The notes beneath the pieces are model-generated. The model had not been told where the DNA came from. It worked only from the letters and a program-made list of their open reading frames with translations, and searched no databases. Below are positions 52,998-60,588 of a stretch of 64,000 nt of DNA, one piece after another (the stretch's first letter is position 1; each line of letters opens with the position of its first letter). The position numbers were made by a program, and so were the translations under genes. This stretch comes from Bacillus sp. FSL K6-3431 (GTDB lineage Bacteria; Bacillota; Bacilli; Bacillales; Bacillaceae_C): NCBI RefSeq assembly GCF_038002605.1, contig NZ_JBBOCT010000001.1, positions 3,100,001 to 3,164,000 of the forward strand. Reading direction: 5' to 3'.

Positions 52998-53969
52998 CTA
53001 ATAAATGCCCTCTTCTCCAAACTTCTTTGCCATTCGATTGGCAATTACAACTAAAACTAGCCCAACTATCGATTTGAATAGACCTATTGCAGTACTATAA
53101 CTAAATTGTCCCTGTTGAATACCAACGCGGTAGACATAAGTATCAAACACTTCAGCAACATTTGAGACGGCACCATTATACATAAGGAAAACCTGTTCAA
53201 ATCCAACTTCCATAATATCGCCCATACGCAAAATCAAAAGGATAATAATTACGTTCCGTATGGCAGGTAATGTAACATGCCACATTTGTTTAAACCGATT
53301 AGCTCCATCGATTTTTGCTGCTTCATATAGTTCTGAATTAACCCCTGCAATCGCAGCCAAAAAGATAATTGTTCCCCAACCGGCATCTTTCCAAATAGAT
53401 TGAGAGGTCAATAGTAACCAAAAAACATTTGGATTCGTTAAAAAATCAAATTTTGCAAAACCAAAAAATTCAAGTAATTGATTAATAATTCCCTCTGAGC
53501 GTGAAAACATCAAAAACGTTAAACTAGCAATGATCACCCACGACAAAAAGTGAGGTAAATAAATAATTGATTGAATAGTCCTCTTATACACTATATGACG
53601 CAGTTCATTTAATAAAATTGCAAATATTATTGGTAAAGGAAATGATAATACTAAGCTTAAAAGACTAATCGCTAACGTATTGCGGAATATAATCCAAAAA
53701 TCGGGGTTCGAAAAAAGCCGTTTAAAATGCTCCAGTCCAACCCAAGGACTATCACTTAATCCTAAAAAAGGAGAATAATCCTGAAAAGAAATAACAATTC
53801 CCCACATTGGTAGATATTTAAATATTAAAAAATAGATCAAACCAGGAAGTGCTAATATATATAGATATTTGTCCTTTTTTATTTGATTTAGTATCTTTAA
53901 CATTCTACCTTTAATGCCGATGTATGCGTTGTCATTAAATAGATCCGTAGCTCTAATCATCTTTTTCAT
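52998..53969 (-). CDS. Sugar ABC transporter permease, LplB type (second system)
   Basis: A 323-residue permease. YLYILALPGLIYFLIFKYLP followed by MWGIVISFQDYSPF is the LplB hallmark, with EAA loop NSELYEAAKIDGANRFKQM. A hydrophilic N-terminus of about 30 residues precedes the first membrane segment. AAGGTGA lies 10 bases before the ATG. First gene of the operon; its promoter must lie in the AT-rich region upstream of 53969, but I cannot define it. Partner of the LplC-type permease. Confidence 0.9.
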   Translation of the reverse strand: MKKMIRATDLFNDNAYIGIKGRMLKILNQIKKDKYLYILALPGLIYFLIFKYLPMWGIVISFQDYSPFLGLSDSPWVGLEHFKRLFSNPDFWIIFRNTLAISLLSLVLSFPLPIIFAILLNELRHIVYKRTIQSIIYLPHFLSWVIIASLTFLMFSRSEGIINQLLEFFGFAKFDFLTNPNVFWLLLTSQSIWKDAGWGTIIFLAAIAGVNSELYEAAKIDGANRFKQMWHVTLPAIRNVIIILLILRMGDIMEVGFEQVFLMYNGAVSNVAEVFDTYVYRVGIQQGQFSYSTAIGLFKSIVGLVLVVIANRMAKKFGEEGIY

Positions 53970-54446
53970 TATGACAAATTCACCTTCTTTTCAATAGATT
54001 AATGACATTCACAGAAATGAAAGCCGTCTGTATTCACCTCCCGATTCAAATTGTATTACTTTATGATTTTAAACTTATAGAAATTAAAAGTTGCCTGCAA
54101 TTGTACTATTTTAATTTCAAGAAAAATTCTATAGTACTTTTTTAATTCTCTTCTCTTTTTTTAATCTAAAGTTACCAAGATCCTTATATAGCAAGTGTTT
54201 GAATTAATCCTAAGTACAATTAAATTTTTTGCTGGAATCCAAGAGAATAGTATTTGCTTCATATGATTTCATAAAATTATTCACTACTAGCCGATCCATA
54301 AAAAATATACTTGGTATCCGACTATGTGAAAAAGTTCAGCTAGATTTTCTCATCATCAAGATAGCTTATTAACTCAAGAGATTCATACAGTTAAGAAAGG
54401 GAAATAATAAAGATAGGGACTTTACTGGAGGTTCCAAATTAACGTA

Positions 54447-54482
54447 GACAGCGGTATTCCAGAATGCTGGAATACCGCTGTC
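54447..54482. repeat. Perfect 16-bp inverted repeat with 4-base loop
   Basis: GACAGCGGTATTCCAG (54447-54462), loop AATG, then the exact complement (54467-54482). TTTAACTTT follows, so it could terminate plus-strand transcription, but no plus-strand gene ends near it. CGGTATTCCAGAATG in it resembles CGGTATTCTAGAATG at 26613-26627. Confidence 0.85.
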
Positions 54483-54582
54483 TTTAACTTTAAATTATGA
54501 AATAAGTTATAGAGAAAATATTGACATTGCCTAACTTTTGGAAAATGCTTCCCAATCATTATTAAAAAATCAGCTTCAAAAC

Positions 54583-54604
54583 ACGGAGAAACCCGTGGTT
54601 TCTC
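54583..54604 (-). terminator. Terminator of the ferredoxin-NADP reductase gene
   Basis: GAGAAACC (54586-54593) pairs with GGTTTCTC (54597-54604) around a 3-base loop, just after the stop at 54608. The minus strand continues with GTGTTTTG and, further on, six T. Confidence 0.7.
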
Positions 54605-54607
54605 TCA

Positions 54608-55672
54608 TTACATAATAATAGATTCATTCAGTAGTTGTTTAACCAATTCTTTATTCCGCTGTTTAAAGAGGTCATTATGTGAGGAAACCATTCCTACTCG
54701 TTGCGCGTCCGGTTGGATAAATTGTTTTGCTTTGTTTACAGCGTTGGCTGCATCTTGGAAAGCGCCAGCTATTAAATGTAATTTTCCTTCGTGATTAAGA
54801 ATATCTCCCGCAGCGTAAAGTCCATCTATGGAAGATTCGCTCGAAGCGTTGCCAGCAATATAATAATTATTTGCTTTTGCAATGTTTAACCCGCTATTTT
54901 CAAGTAATGTTGTATCACGCTCGTAGCCATGATTTATAATTACTTCATCAATTGGTAGATATGATACCTCATCTGTTTCACGATTTGTCAGTTCCACTCT
55001 TTCAATTACTTCATGATTAGCACTAGCGATTAGTTTTGTAATCGACGTATTCAAGAAACACGCAGCAGAACTATTCATTAATTGCGTTACTTGCGCTTCA
55101 TGCCCTGCTAAAACATCTTTTCTATATGTTAAATATACACTTTTCGCGATCGGTTTTAGTTCATTTGCCCAATCGATCGCAGAATTCCCGCCACCCGAAA
55201 TGATTACAGTTTTATCTTTAAAATGTTTTAACGACTTCACTGTGTAATGTAAATTAGAAACTTCAAATCTCTCCGCACCTTCTATCTCTAGCTTTTGCGG
55301 ATTTAAAATCCCACCACCAACAGCAACAATAACTGTTTTTGAAAAATGGTGTTGACCAGAGGTTGCCCTTAACACAAAAATACCTTCTTCATTACGTGTG
55401 ATTGATTCTATCTTTTCATTCAAAACTACTTCAGGATTAAAAGTTAATCCTTGCTCGACTAGCTGTTCAATTAATTTGGCACCTGTAATAGGTGTCTGCC
55501 CTCCAATATCCCAAATCATTTTCTCTGGGTATACATGAATTTTCCCTCCTAATTGTGGTTGATACTCAATAAGCTTTGTTTTCATTTCTCGCAGCCCACT
55601 ATAAAAACTGGAGTAAAGACCTGCTGGTCCGCCTCCAATCACAGTCATATCATATAATTCTTGCTGGTCCAT
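54608..55672 (-). CDS. Ferredoxin/flavodoxin-NADP(+) reductase, YumC/YcgT type
   Basis: A 354-residue thioredoxin-reductase-like flavoprotein that moves electrons between NADPH and ferredoxin or flavodoxin. FAD site MTVIGGGPAGLYSSFYSGLR; ligand segment LGGKIHVYPEKMIWDIGGQT, diagnostic of the YumC-type; NADPH site TVIISGGGNSAIDWANELK; GLYAAGDI near the end. The CxxC of thioredoxin reductase is absent, as expected. The start at 55672 has GAGGGGTGA at a good distance, unlike the longer frame to 55738. It is divergent from the siderophore operon and shares its Fur-boxed control region. YcgT in B. subtilis is iron-repressed, so a role in releasing siderophore-bound iron is a reasonable inference. 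Confidence 0.9.
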   Translation of the reverse strand: MDQQELYDMTVIGGGPAGLYSSFYSGLREMKTKLIEYQPQLGGKIHVYPEKMIWDIGGQTPITGAKLIEQLVEQGLTFNPEVVLNEKIESITRNEEGIFVLRATSGQHHFSKTVIVAVGGGILNPQKLEIEGAERFEVSNLHYTVKSLKHFKDKTVIISGGGNSAIDWANELKPIAKSVYLTYRKDVLAGHEAQVTQLMNSSAACFLNTSITKLIASANHEVIERVELTNRETDEVSYLPIDEVIINHGYERDTTLLENSGLNIAKANNYYIAGNASSESSIDGLYAAGDILNHEGKLHLIAGAFQDAANAVNKAKQFIQPDAQRVGMVSSHNDLFKQRNKELVKQLLNESIIM

Positions 55673-55703
55673 TTCTGTCACCCCTCGGTAATTTATCGAA
55701 ATT

Positions 55704-55718
55704 AAATGATCATTCTCA
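55704..55718 (-). promoter_or_regulatory. Weak second Fur-box-like site near the reductase gene
   Basis: Minus-strand TGAGAATGATCATTT matches the 7-1-7 Fur consensus TGATAAT-N-ATTATCA at 10 of 14 positions, about 32 bases upstream of the reductase start. Confidence 0.4.
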
Positions 55719-55731
55719 GTATGAATAACTA

Positions 55732-55760
55732 TTGACAACAGATAAATACGCTATTATAGT
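55732..55760 (+). promoter_or_regulatory. Promoter of the siderophore uptake operon
   Basis: Consensus TTGACA (55732-55737), 17-bp spacer, TATAGT (55755-55760). The expected start of transcription is near 55767, 11 bases before the Fur box. Confidence 0.7.
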
Positions 55761-55777
55761 AATCATTATACCGAAAA

Positions 55778-55792
55778 TGATAATCATTCTCA
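55778..55792 (+). promoter_or_regulatory. Fur box controlling iron uptake operon
   Basis: TGATAATCATTCTCA matches the 7-1-7 Fur consensus TGATAATNATTATCA at 13 of 14 defined positions and sits just downstream of the promoter, where a bound Fur would block transcription when iron is plentiful. Confidence 0.85.
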
Positions 55793-55831
55793 ATTATTTT
55801 ATCAATCTTTTTTTTTAATGGAGGTGCAACT

Positions 55832-56545
55832 ATGGTTCGCCTATACACAGATAACCTAAATATCAGCTATGGAGAACGCTTAATTGTGAAAGATCTCAGC
55901 GTGCAAATTCCAGATAAAAAGATCACAACAATTGTCGGATCGAATGGTTGTGGAAAATCAACACTGTTGAAGGCGATCACTCGTATTATTTCTCATCAAT
56001 CTGGAACGGTCGTGTTAGATGGGGAAAACATCTCAAAGGAAAACACAAAAATTCCACAAGCTCCGGAAAGCGCAAGTGGGTTAACAGTCGGAGAGTTAGT
56101 ATCCTATGGTCGTTTTCCATATCAAAATGGCTTTGGGCGCTTGACGAAAAAAGATTATGAAGTTATAGGCTGGGCCCTTGAAGTGACAGGAACAACAGAA
56201 TTTAAATTTCGTCCTGTAGACGCACTATCAGGTGGTCAACGTGTGTGGATTGCGATGGCACTTGCACAAGAAACTGAAATTATCTTCCTTGATGAACCAA
56301 CAACCTATTTAGATATGGCACATCAATTAGAGGTTTTAGAACTGTTGCAAAAGTTAAATGTGGAACAGGAACGGACAATTATCATGGTCCTCCATGACTT
56401 AAATCAAGCTGCTCGTTTTGCTGACTATATCATCGCTTTAAAAGATGGGGAAATTGTGAAATTCGGAAATTGTGAAGAAGTAGTAAATCATGCTGTGCTG
56501 AAAAAAGTATTTCAGATTGATGCGGAAATCGAGATCCCCGAATAA
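55832..56545 (+). CDS. Siderophore ABC transporter ATPase (YusV/FecE-like), altered
   Basis: A 237-residue ATPase for ferric siderophore uptake. Walker A TIVGSNGCGKSTLLKAITRI, signature LSGGQ, Walker B IIFLDEPTTYLDMAHQLEVL and H-loop VLHDLNQAARFADYI are intact. Compared with the YusV pattern I recall, three changes stand out. About nine residues are missing before the Q-loop (ENTK runs straight into IPQAPE, where TKEIAKKLAILPQAPE is usual). Two residues are missing after the signature (LSGGQRVW instead of LSGGQRQRVW). The usual C-terminal tail is frameshifted: after EIEIPE-stop the next frame reads DPRINKPMCITYNLI. The family is normally 255-275 residues. It may be impaired. A good ribosome binding site (GGAGGTG) precedes the ATG. 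Confidence 0.88.
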   Translation: MVRLYTDNLNISYGERLIVKDLSVQIPDKKITTIVGSNGCGKSTLLKAITRIISHQSGTVVLDGENISKENTKIPQAPESASGLTVGELVSYGRFPYQNGFGRLTKKDYEVIGWALEVTGTTEFKFRPVDALSGGQRVWIAMALAQETEIIFLDEPTTYLDMAHQLEVLELLQKLNVEQERTIIMVLHDLNQAARFADYIIALKDGEIVKFGNCEEVVNHAVLKKVFQIDAEIEIPE

Positions 56546-56593
56546 ATAAACCAATGTGTATCACATACAATTTAATAAAAGGAGAACAAAAAA

Positions 56594-57517
56594 GTGAAGA
56601 AATTATTGATCCCATTCCTCTTGCTGCTAGTGCTAGTTATTAGTGGATGTGCTAGCAAGAAAACTGAAAATGAGAACAGTTCCAAACTAGATGAAAATAA
56701 ATCAGATACCGTCACATACGAATCTGAAAATGGGCCGATCGAAGTTCCTGCTGACCCACAACGCGTTGTCGTCCTTTCTACATTTGCAGGTAATATCATG
56801 GCTTTAGATGTAAATCTTGTAGGTGTAGATGCTTGGTCTAAAATGAATCCGCGTTTTGAGGCTGAATTAACAAATGTGGAAGAGGTAACAGATGAAAGTT
56901 TAGAGAAAATTATTGAGTTGGAGCCAGATTTAATCATTGGTTTATCCACTATAAACAATGTAGATAAATTAAACGAAATCGCTCCTACTGTAACATTTAC
57001 ATATGGAAAAGTAGATTATTTAACACAACACTTAGAAATAGGAAAGCTTTTAAATAAAGAAAAAGAAGCTCAAGCTTGGATTGATAACTTCAAACAACGA
57101 GCACAAGTAGCCGGTGAAGATATTAAAGCTAAAATTGGTGCGGACACAACTGTTTCCGTCATCGAAAACTTTGACAAACAGCTTTATGTATTCGGTGATA
57201 ATTGGGGACGTGGTACGGAAATTCTTTACCAAGAAATGAAGTTAGCAATGCCTGAAAAAGTAAAAGAAATGGCTTTAAAAGATGGCTACTATGCCTTATC
57301 AGTAGAAGTTCTTCCTGAGTATGCTGGTGATTATGTCATATTTAGTAAAAATCCAGATACTGATAATTCATTTCAAGAAACAGATACGTACAAAAACATT
57401 TCAGCTGTAAAAAACAATCAGGTCTTTGAAGTAAATGCGAAAGAGTTCTATTTTAATGATCCAATCACGTTAGATTTCCAATTAGAATTTTTTACTGAAA
57501 GCTTTCTAGGTAAATAA
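56594..57517 (+). CDS. Iron-siderophore-binding lipoprotein (FeuA/FhuD/YfiY-like)
   Basis: A 307-residue lipoprotein that would bind a ferric siderophore outside the membrane. Signal with lipobox SGC (LLVLVISGCASKK). The periplasmic-binding-protein family II features are PADPQRVVVLSTFAGNIMAL, ELEPDLIIGL and DNWGRGTEILYQEM. The long central helix is expected. It starts at a GTG (56594) with AAGGAG 9-10 bases upstream, and is translated from the same operon as the ATPase, 48 bases after its stop. The exact siderophore cannot be read from the sequence. Confidence 0.92.
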   Translation: MKKLLIPFLLLLVLVISGCASKKTENENSSKLDENKSDTVTYESENGPIEVPADPQRVVVLSTFAGNIMALDVNLVGVDAWSKMNPRFEAELTNVEEVTDESLEKIIELEPDLIIGLSTINNVDKLNEIAPTVTFTYGKVDYLTQHLEIGKLLNKEKEAQAWIDNFKQRAQVAGEDIKAKIGADTTVSVIENFDKQLYVFGDNWGRGTEILYQEMKLAMPEKVKEMALKDGYYALSVEVLPEYAGDYVIFSKNPDTDNSFQETDTYKNISAVKNNQVFEVNAKEFYFNDPITLDFQLEFFTESFLGK

Positions 57518-57570
57518 TCTACAAGAAGGTGTTCTTCTTTTATACTAAAAAAAGAAAAGTTGAGAAGCTA

Positions 57571-58581
57571 ATGACGAAAGAAAACAAACGTTTTATGCCA
57601 TTTATCTACAAACTAATTGCAGGTATTCTTACTTTGGTAAGTATGTTTTTTATTGCTATGGTACTTGGGGCAGCAGATACTTCCTTTAAAGAAGTATGGT
57701 TATCTTTTACCTCTCATACTTCAGGAGATAAAATTTCTATGATCCGTGAAATTCGCTTACCCCGTGAATTGGCGGGTGCCTTCGTTGGAGCTGCTCTAGC
57801 GGTTTCCGGTGCCATTATGCAAGGTATGACAAGAAACCCACTTGCCGATCCAGGTTTGCTCGGGTTAACTGCTGGTGCAAATGCAGCACTTGCTATTACT
57901 ATTGCATTTATCCCAACCACGAATTATTTCGGTATCATGATTGCTTGTTTTATCGGAGCAGCCATCGGAGCAATGATGGTATTCGGTATTGGCGCAATGA
58001 AAAAAGGCGGTTTTTCACCGCTTCGACTAATACTAGCTGGTGCTGCCGTTTCAGCATTCCTTTTCGCCATCGCAGAAGGAATTGGTATTTACTTTAAAAT
58101 ATCAAAAGATGTATCGATGTGGACCGCTGGAGGATTGATTGGAACTTCTTGGAGCCAGCTTCAAGTCATCGTTCCATTTATTACGATAGGGATATTTATT
58201 TCTATTTTTCTCTCCAAGCAACTTACCATTCTAAGTTTAAGTGAAGAGGTTGGTGTTGGATTAGGTCAAAAGACAACCCAATTAAAAGTTATTCTGTTCA
58301 TTGTCACTACTCTACTTGCCGGTGCGTCTGTTGCACTTGTTGGTAATATGGCATTTATCGGATTAATGATTCCCCATGTTGTTCGGGCTATCGTTGGTAC
58401 TGATTATCGTTTTATCATACCAATGTCAGGAATATTGGGAGCCATATTTATGCTTTTAGCCGATACAATCGGCCGTATAATCAACTCTCCATATGAAACA
58501 CCTGTAGCAGCCATTGTTGCGATGATGGGATTACCTTTCTTCCTGTTAATCGTTCGTAAAGGAGGCAAAGCGTTCTCATGA
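57571..58581 (+). CDS. Iron-siderophore ABC permease, FecCD family (first)
   Basis: A 336-residue permease with about nine to ten membrane segments. FecCD signatures: IREIRLPRELAGAFVGAALA followed by VSGAIMQGMTRNPLADPGLL, then GNMAFIGLMIPHVVRAIVGT and LADTIGR near the end. The chosen ATG at 57571 gives the normal family beginning; the frame extends to a GTG at 57529 that overlaps its own putative ribosome binding site. Its ribosome binding site (GAGAAG) is weak. It overlaps the next gene by four bases (ATGA), showing coupling. Confidence 0.9.
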   Translation: MTKENKRFMPFIYKLIAGILTLVSMFFIAMVLGAADTSFKEVWLSFTSHTSGDKISMIREIRLPRELAGAFVGAALAVSGAIMQGMTRNPLADPGLLGLTAGANAALAITIAFIPTTNYFGIMIACFIGAAIGAMMVFGIGAMKKGGFSPLRLILAGAAVSAFLFAIAEGIGIYFKISKDVSMWTAGGLIGTSWSQLQVIVPFITIGIFISIFLSKQLTILSLSEEVGVGLGQKTTQLKVILFIVTTLLAGASVALVGNMAFIGLMIPHVVRAIVGTDYRFIIPMSGILGAIFMLLADTIGRIINSPYETPVAAIVAMMGLPFFLLIVRKGGKAFS

Positions 58582-59585
58582 TTCAAGCGAATTTAATAAA
58601 GAAACAGCGATTGATTTTATGCATTTTATTCTTACTTATTATCGTTACAATCATTATAGGCATGGGAATTGGATACTCCTCTATAGCTTATGATAGGCTG
58701 TTTCCAACACTTTTCGGTCAAGGGACATTTAAAGAGGAATTCGTTTTCTTTTCTGTTCGATTACCACGAATAATCATAACATTATTAGCCGGAATGGCAC
58801 TTGCTTTATCTGGTGCCATTTTACAAGGGATAACGAGAAATGACCTAGCAGATCCCGGAATAATAGGGATCAACTCTGGGGCAGGTGTGGCGATTGCTAT
58901 TTTCTTTTTATTTTTCCCAATCAAAGCTGGGGCATTTGTTTATTTGCTCCCCCTTGTTGCTTTTATAGGTGCTTTTATCACTGCATGCCTCATATATTTA
59001 TTTTCATATAACAGAAATGTAGGTCTCCAACCGGTAAGACTAGTGCTAGTTGGGATCGGATTTTCAATGGCTCTTTCTGGGGCAATGATTATCCTTATTT
59101 CATCCGCTGAACGTGCTAAAGTAGATTTTATCGCCAAATGGTTAGCCGGGAATATATGGGGTTCTGATTGGCCGTTTATTTGGGCGGTACTTCCATGGCT
59201 GATGATACTTATCCCATTTACTTTATACAAAGCGAATCGATTAAACCTGCTTGGACTTAGTGAACCTGTGGCGATCGGCGTTGGTGTATCGATTGAAAAG
59301 GAACGGATCGTATTGCTTATAACAGCTGTAGCACTAGCAGCTTCCGCCGTTTCTGTCACAGGAGGAATTGCATTTATCGGGCTAATGTCTCCTCATATTG
59401 CAAAAGCATTAGTAGGTCCTAGAAATCAATTATTTATCCCCGTAGCCATATTAATTGGAGGTTGGTTATTATTACTAGCCGATACAATTGGGCGTAATTT
59501 AATTGACCCTGATGGCATTCCAGCAGGGATAATGGTTGCTTTAATTGGTGCACCGTATTTCATGTATTTACTATTGAAAAAATAA
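58578..59585 (+). CDS. Iron-siderophore ABC permease, FecCD family (second)
   Basis: A 335-residue permease forming the heterodimeric channel with the preceding protein. VRLPRIIITLLAGMALALSG, AILQGITRNDLADPGIIGIN, GGIAFIGLMSPHIAKALVGP and LADTIGRNLIDPDGIPAGIM are FecCD signatures. The ATG lies in the ATGA overlap with the first permease, and AAAGGAGG is 6-10 bases upstream within that gene. Last gene of the Fur-regulated operon. Confidence 0.92.
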   Translation: MIQANLIKKQRLILCILFLLIIVTIIIGMGIGYSSIAYDRLFPTLFGQGTFKEEFVFFSVRLPRIIITLLAGMALALSGAILQGITRNDLADPGIIGINSGAGVAIAIFFLFFPIKAGAFVYLLPLVAFIGAFITACLIYLFSYNRNVGLQPVRLVLVGIGFSMALSGAMIILISSAERAKVDFIAKWLAGNIWGSDWPFIWAVLPWLMILIPFTLYKANRLNLLGLSEPVAIGVGVSIEKERIVLLITAVALAASAVSVTGGIAFIGLMSPHIAKALVGPRNQLFIPVAILIGGWLLLLADTIGRNLIDPDGIPAGIMVALIGAPYFMYLLLKK

Positions 59586-59599
59586 TAGATTTGTATGCA

Positions 59600-59637
59600 T
59601 AAAAAAACAAGAACCATTTGGGGTTCTTCACCCCCAC
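59600..59637 (-). terminator. Terminator at the end of the convergent region
   Basis: AAGAACC (59609-59615) pairs with GGTTCTT (59622-59628), and the minus strand continues with seven T, so it best serves the minus-strand two-component genes. GGGGT-TCTTC-ACCCC overlapping it forms an alternative hairpin. Confidence 0.7.
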
Positions 59638-59652
59638 TAAATTTATAGAATC

Positions 59653-59710
59653 TGTCATCTCTTATGCTTAGATGTGAGCCCCCTCTTCCATCTAGGCATA
59701 AGAGATGACA
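59653..59710. repeat. Long inverted repeat (15-bp perfect plus inner stem)
   Basis: TGTCATCTCTTATGC (59653-59667) is exactly complementary to 59696-59710; TAGATG (59069-equivalent inner arm at 59669-59674) pairs with CATCTA (59689-59694). The result is a hairpin of about 22 pairs with a 14-base loop GC-rich in its centre. It lies between the convergent iron operon and response regulator gene, with no T run directly after it on either strand. Confidence 0.8.
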
Positions 59711-59793
59711 TGATTCTGAGAGTTACCAATAAAAATATATGCATACTATTCCTTCTTTCACATCCCTCTATGAGTATGGCTCTTACTCTTTTT

Positions 59794-60588
59794 CTATTCT
59801 TTTTGATTTCTAAAATAGTGTAGAAAGTCGCTCGGAAGGGATTTCGTGTATCTTTTGAACACTTTAATAAAATATCTATAGTTGCTAAAACCAACATCTA
59901 GAGCAACCGTTGATATCTTATCATCTCCCACACTGATAATCTCGATTGCCTTTTGAATACGATAACGATTTAAAAGTTCGTTGAATGTATAGGTTGTACT
60001 TTCTTTAATCTTATTATTTATGTACGTTGCACTCATTTCGAGTCTATCTACCAAATCATCCATACTAATTTTTTGGGGGTAGTTTTCCTGGATATATTCG
60101 ATTATTTGTTTTACATGTATAGATTTATGATTTGTCGCATTCAAGACATCTAAATTTAGTACGTTTAACTTATCAAGTGTAGCAACTTTATTTTGTATTA
60201 GTTGATATTGTTTTATTAAAGTAACCGATTCTTTTGCACTTTCTACCGCTTCAAATAGTTCAGCATGGTTGACAGGTTTTAATAAATACTCGGTCACTTT
60301 AAACTCTATCGCTCTTTTAGCATAAGCAAAGTCTTCGTAACCAGACAGGATAATCGTGCTAAAAATATGTTTTCCGTTATTATCCTCCAACAACTCTATG
60401 CCAGTTTTTAACGGCATGTTTATATCGAGTAATACGATGTCTGGTGAAAGCTCCGCTATTTTTTCAAGACCTTCTACCCCGTTGCCCGCTTCACCTACTA
60501 CAACACAATCCAAACTGAGCCAGTCCACCATATATTTCAAACCATCACGGATCATATCTTCATCTTCTACAATTAAGACTTTATACAT
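59794..60588 (-). CDS. YesN-type response regulator (REC plus AraC HTH)
   Basis: A 264-residue response regulator. Receiver domain: MYKVLIVEDEDMIRDGLKYM with acidic pair, phosphoacceptor Asp in PDIVLLDINMPLKTG (~55), Ser in IILSGYED and Lys in YLLKPVNHAE. The C-terminal AraC domain has two helix-turn-helix motifs: ISMDDLVDRLEMSATYINNK, and ISTVALDVGFSNYRYFIKVF with YTKSLPSDF. GAGGAG lies 9 bases before the ATG at 60588 (3 before ATG 60594). The gene overlaps the kinase stop by 8 bases. The partner kinase lies directly upstream; the likely target is the neighbouring ABC transporter. Confidence 0.92.
   Translation of the reverse strand: MYKVLIVEDEDMIRDGLKYMVDWLSLDCVVVGEAGNGVEGLEKIAELSPDIVLLDINMPLKTGIELLEDNNGKHIFSTIILSGYEDFAYAKRAIEFKVTEYLLKPVNHAELFEAVESAKESVTLIKQYQLIQNKVATLDKLNVLNLDVLNATNHKSIHVKQIIEYIQENYPQKISMDDLVDRLEMSATYINNKIKESTTYTFNELLNRYRIQKAIEIISVGDDKISTVALDVGFSNYRYFIKVFKRYTKSLPSDFLHYFRNQKE

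Larger units (their letters stand above)
53970..54607. other. 638-bp AT-rich intergenic region
   Basis: No gene is supported. It carries the leader of the second importer operon, a perfect 16-bp inverted repeat (54447-54482) and the terminator of the reductase gene (54583-54604). Confidence 0.6.
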
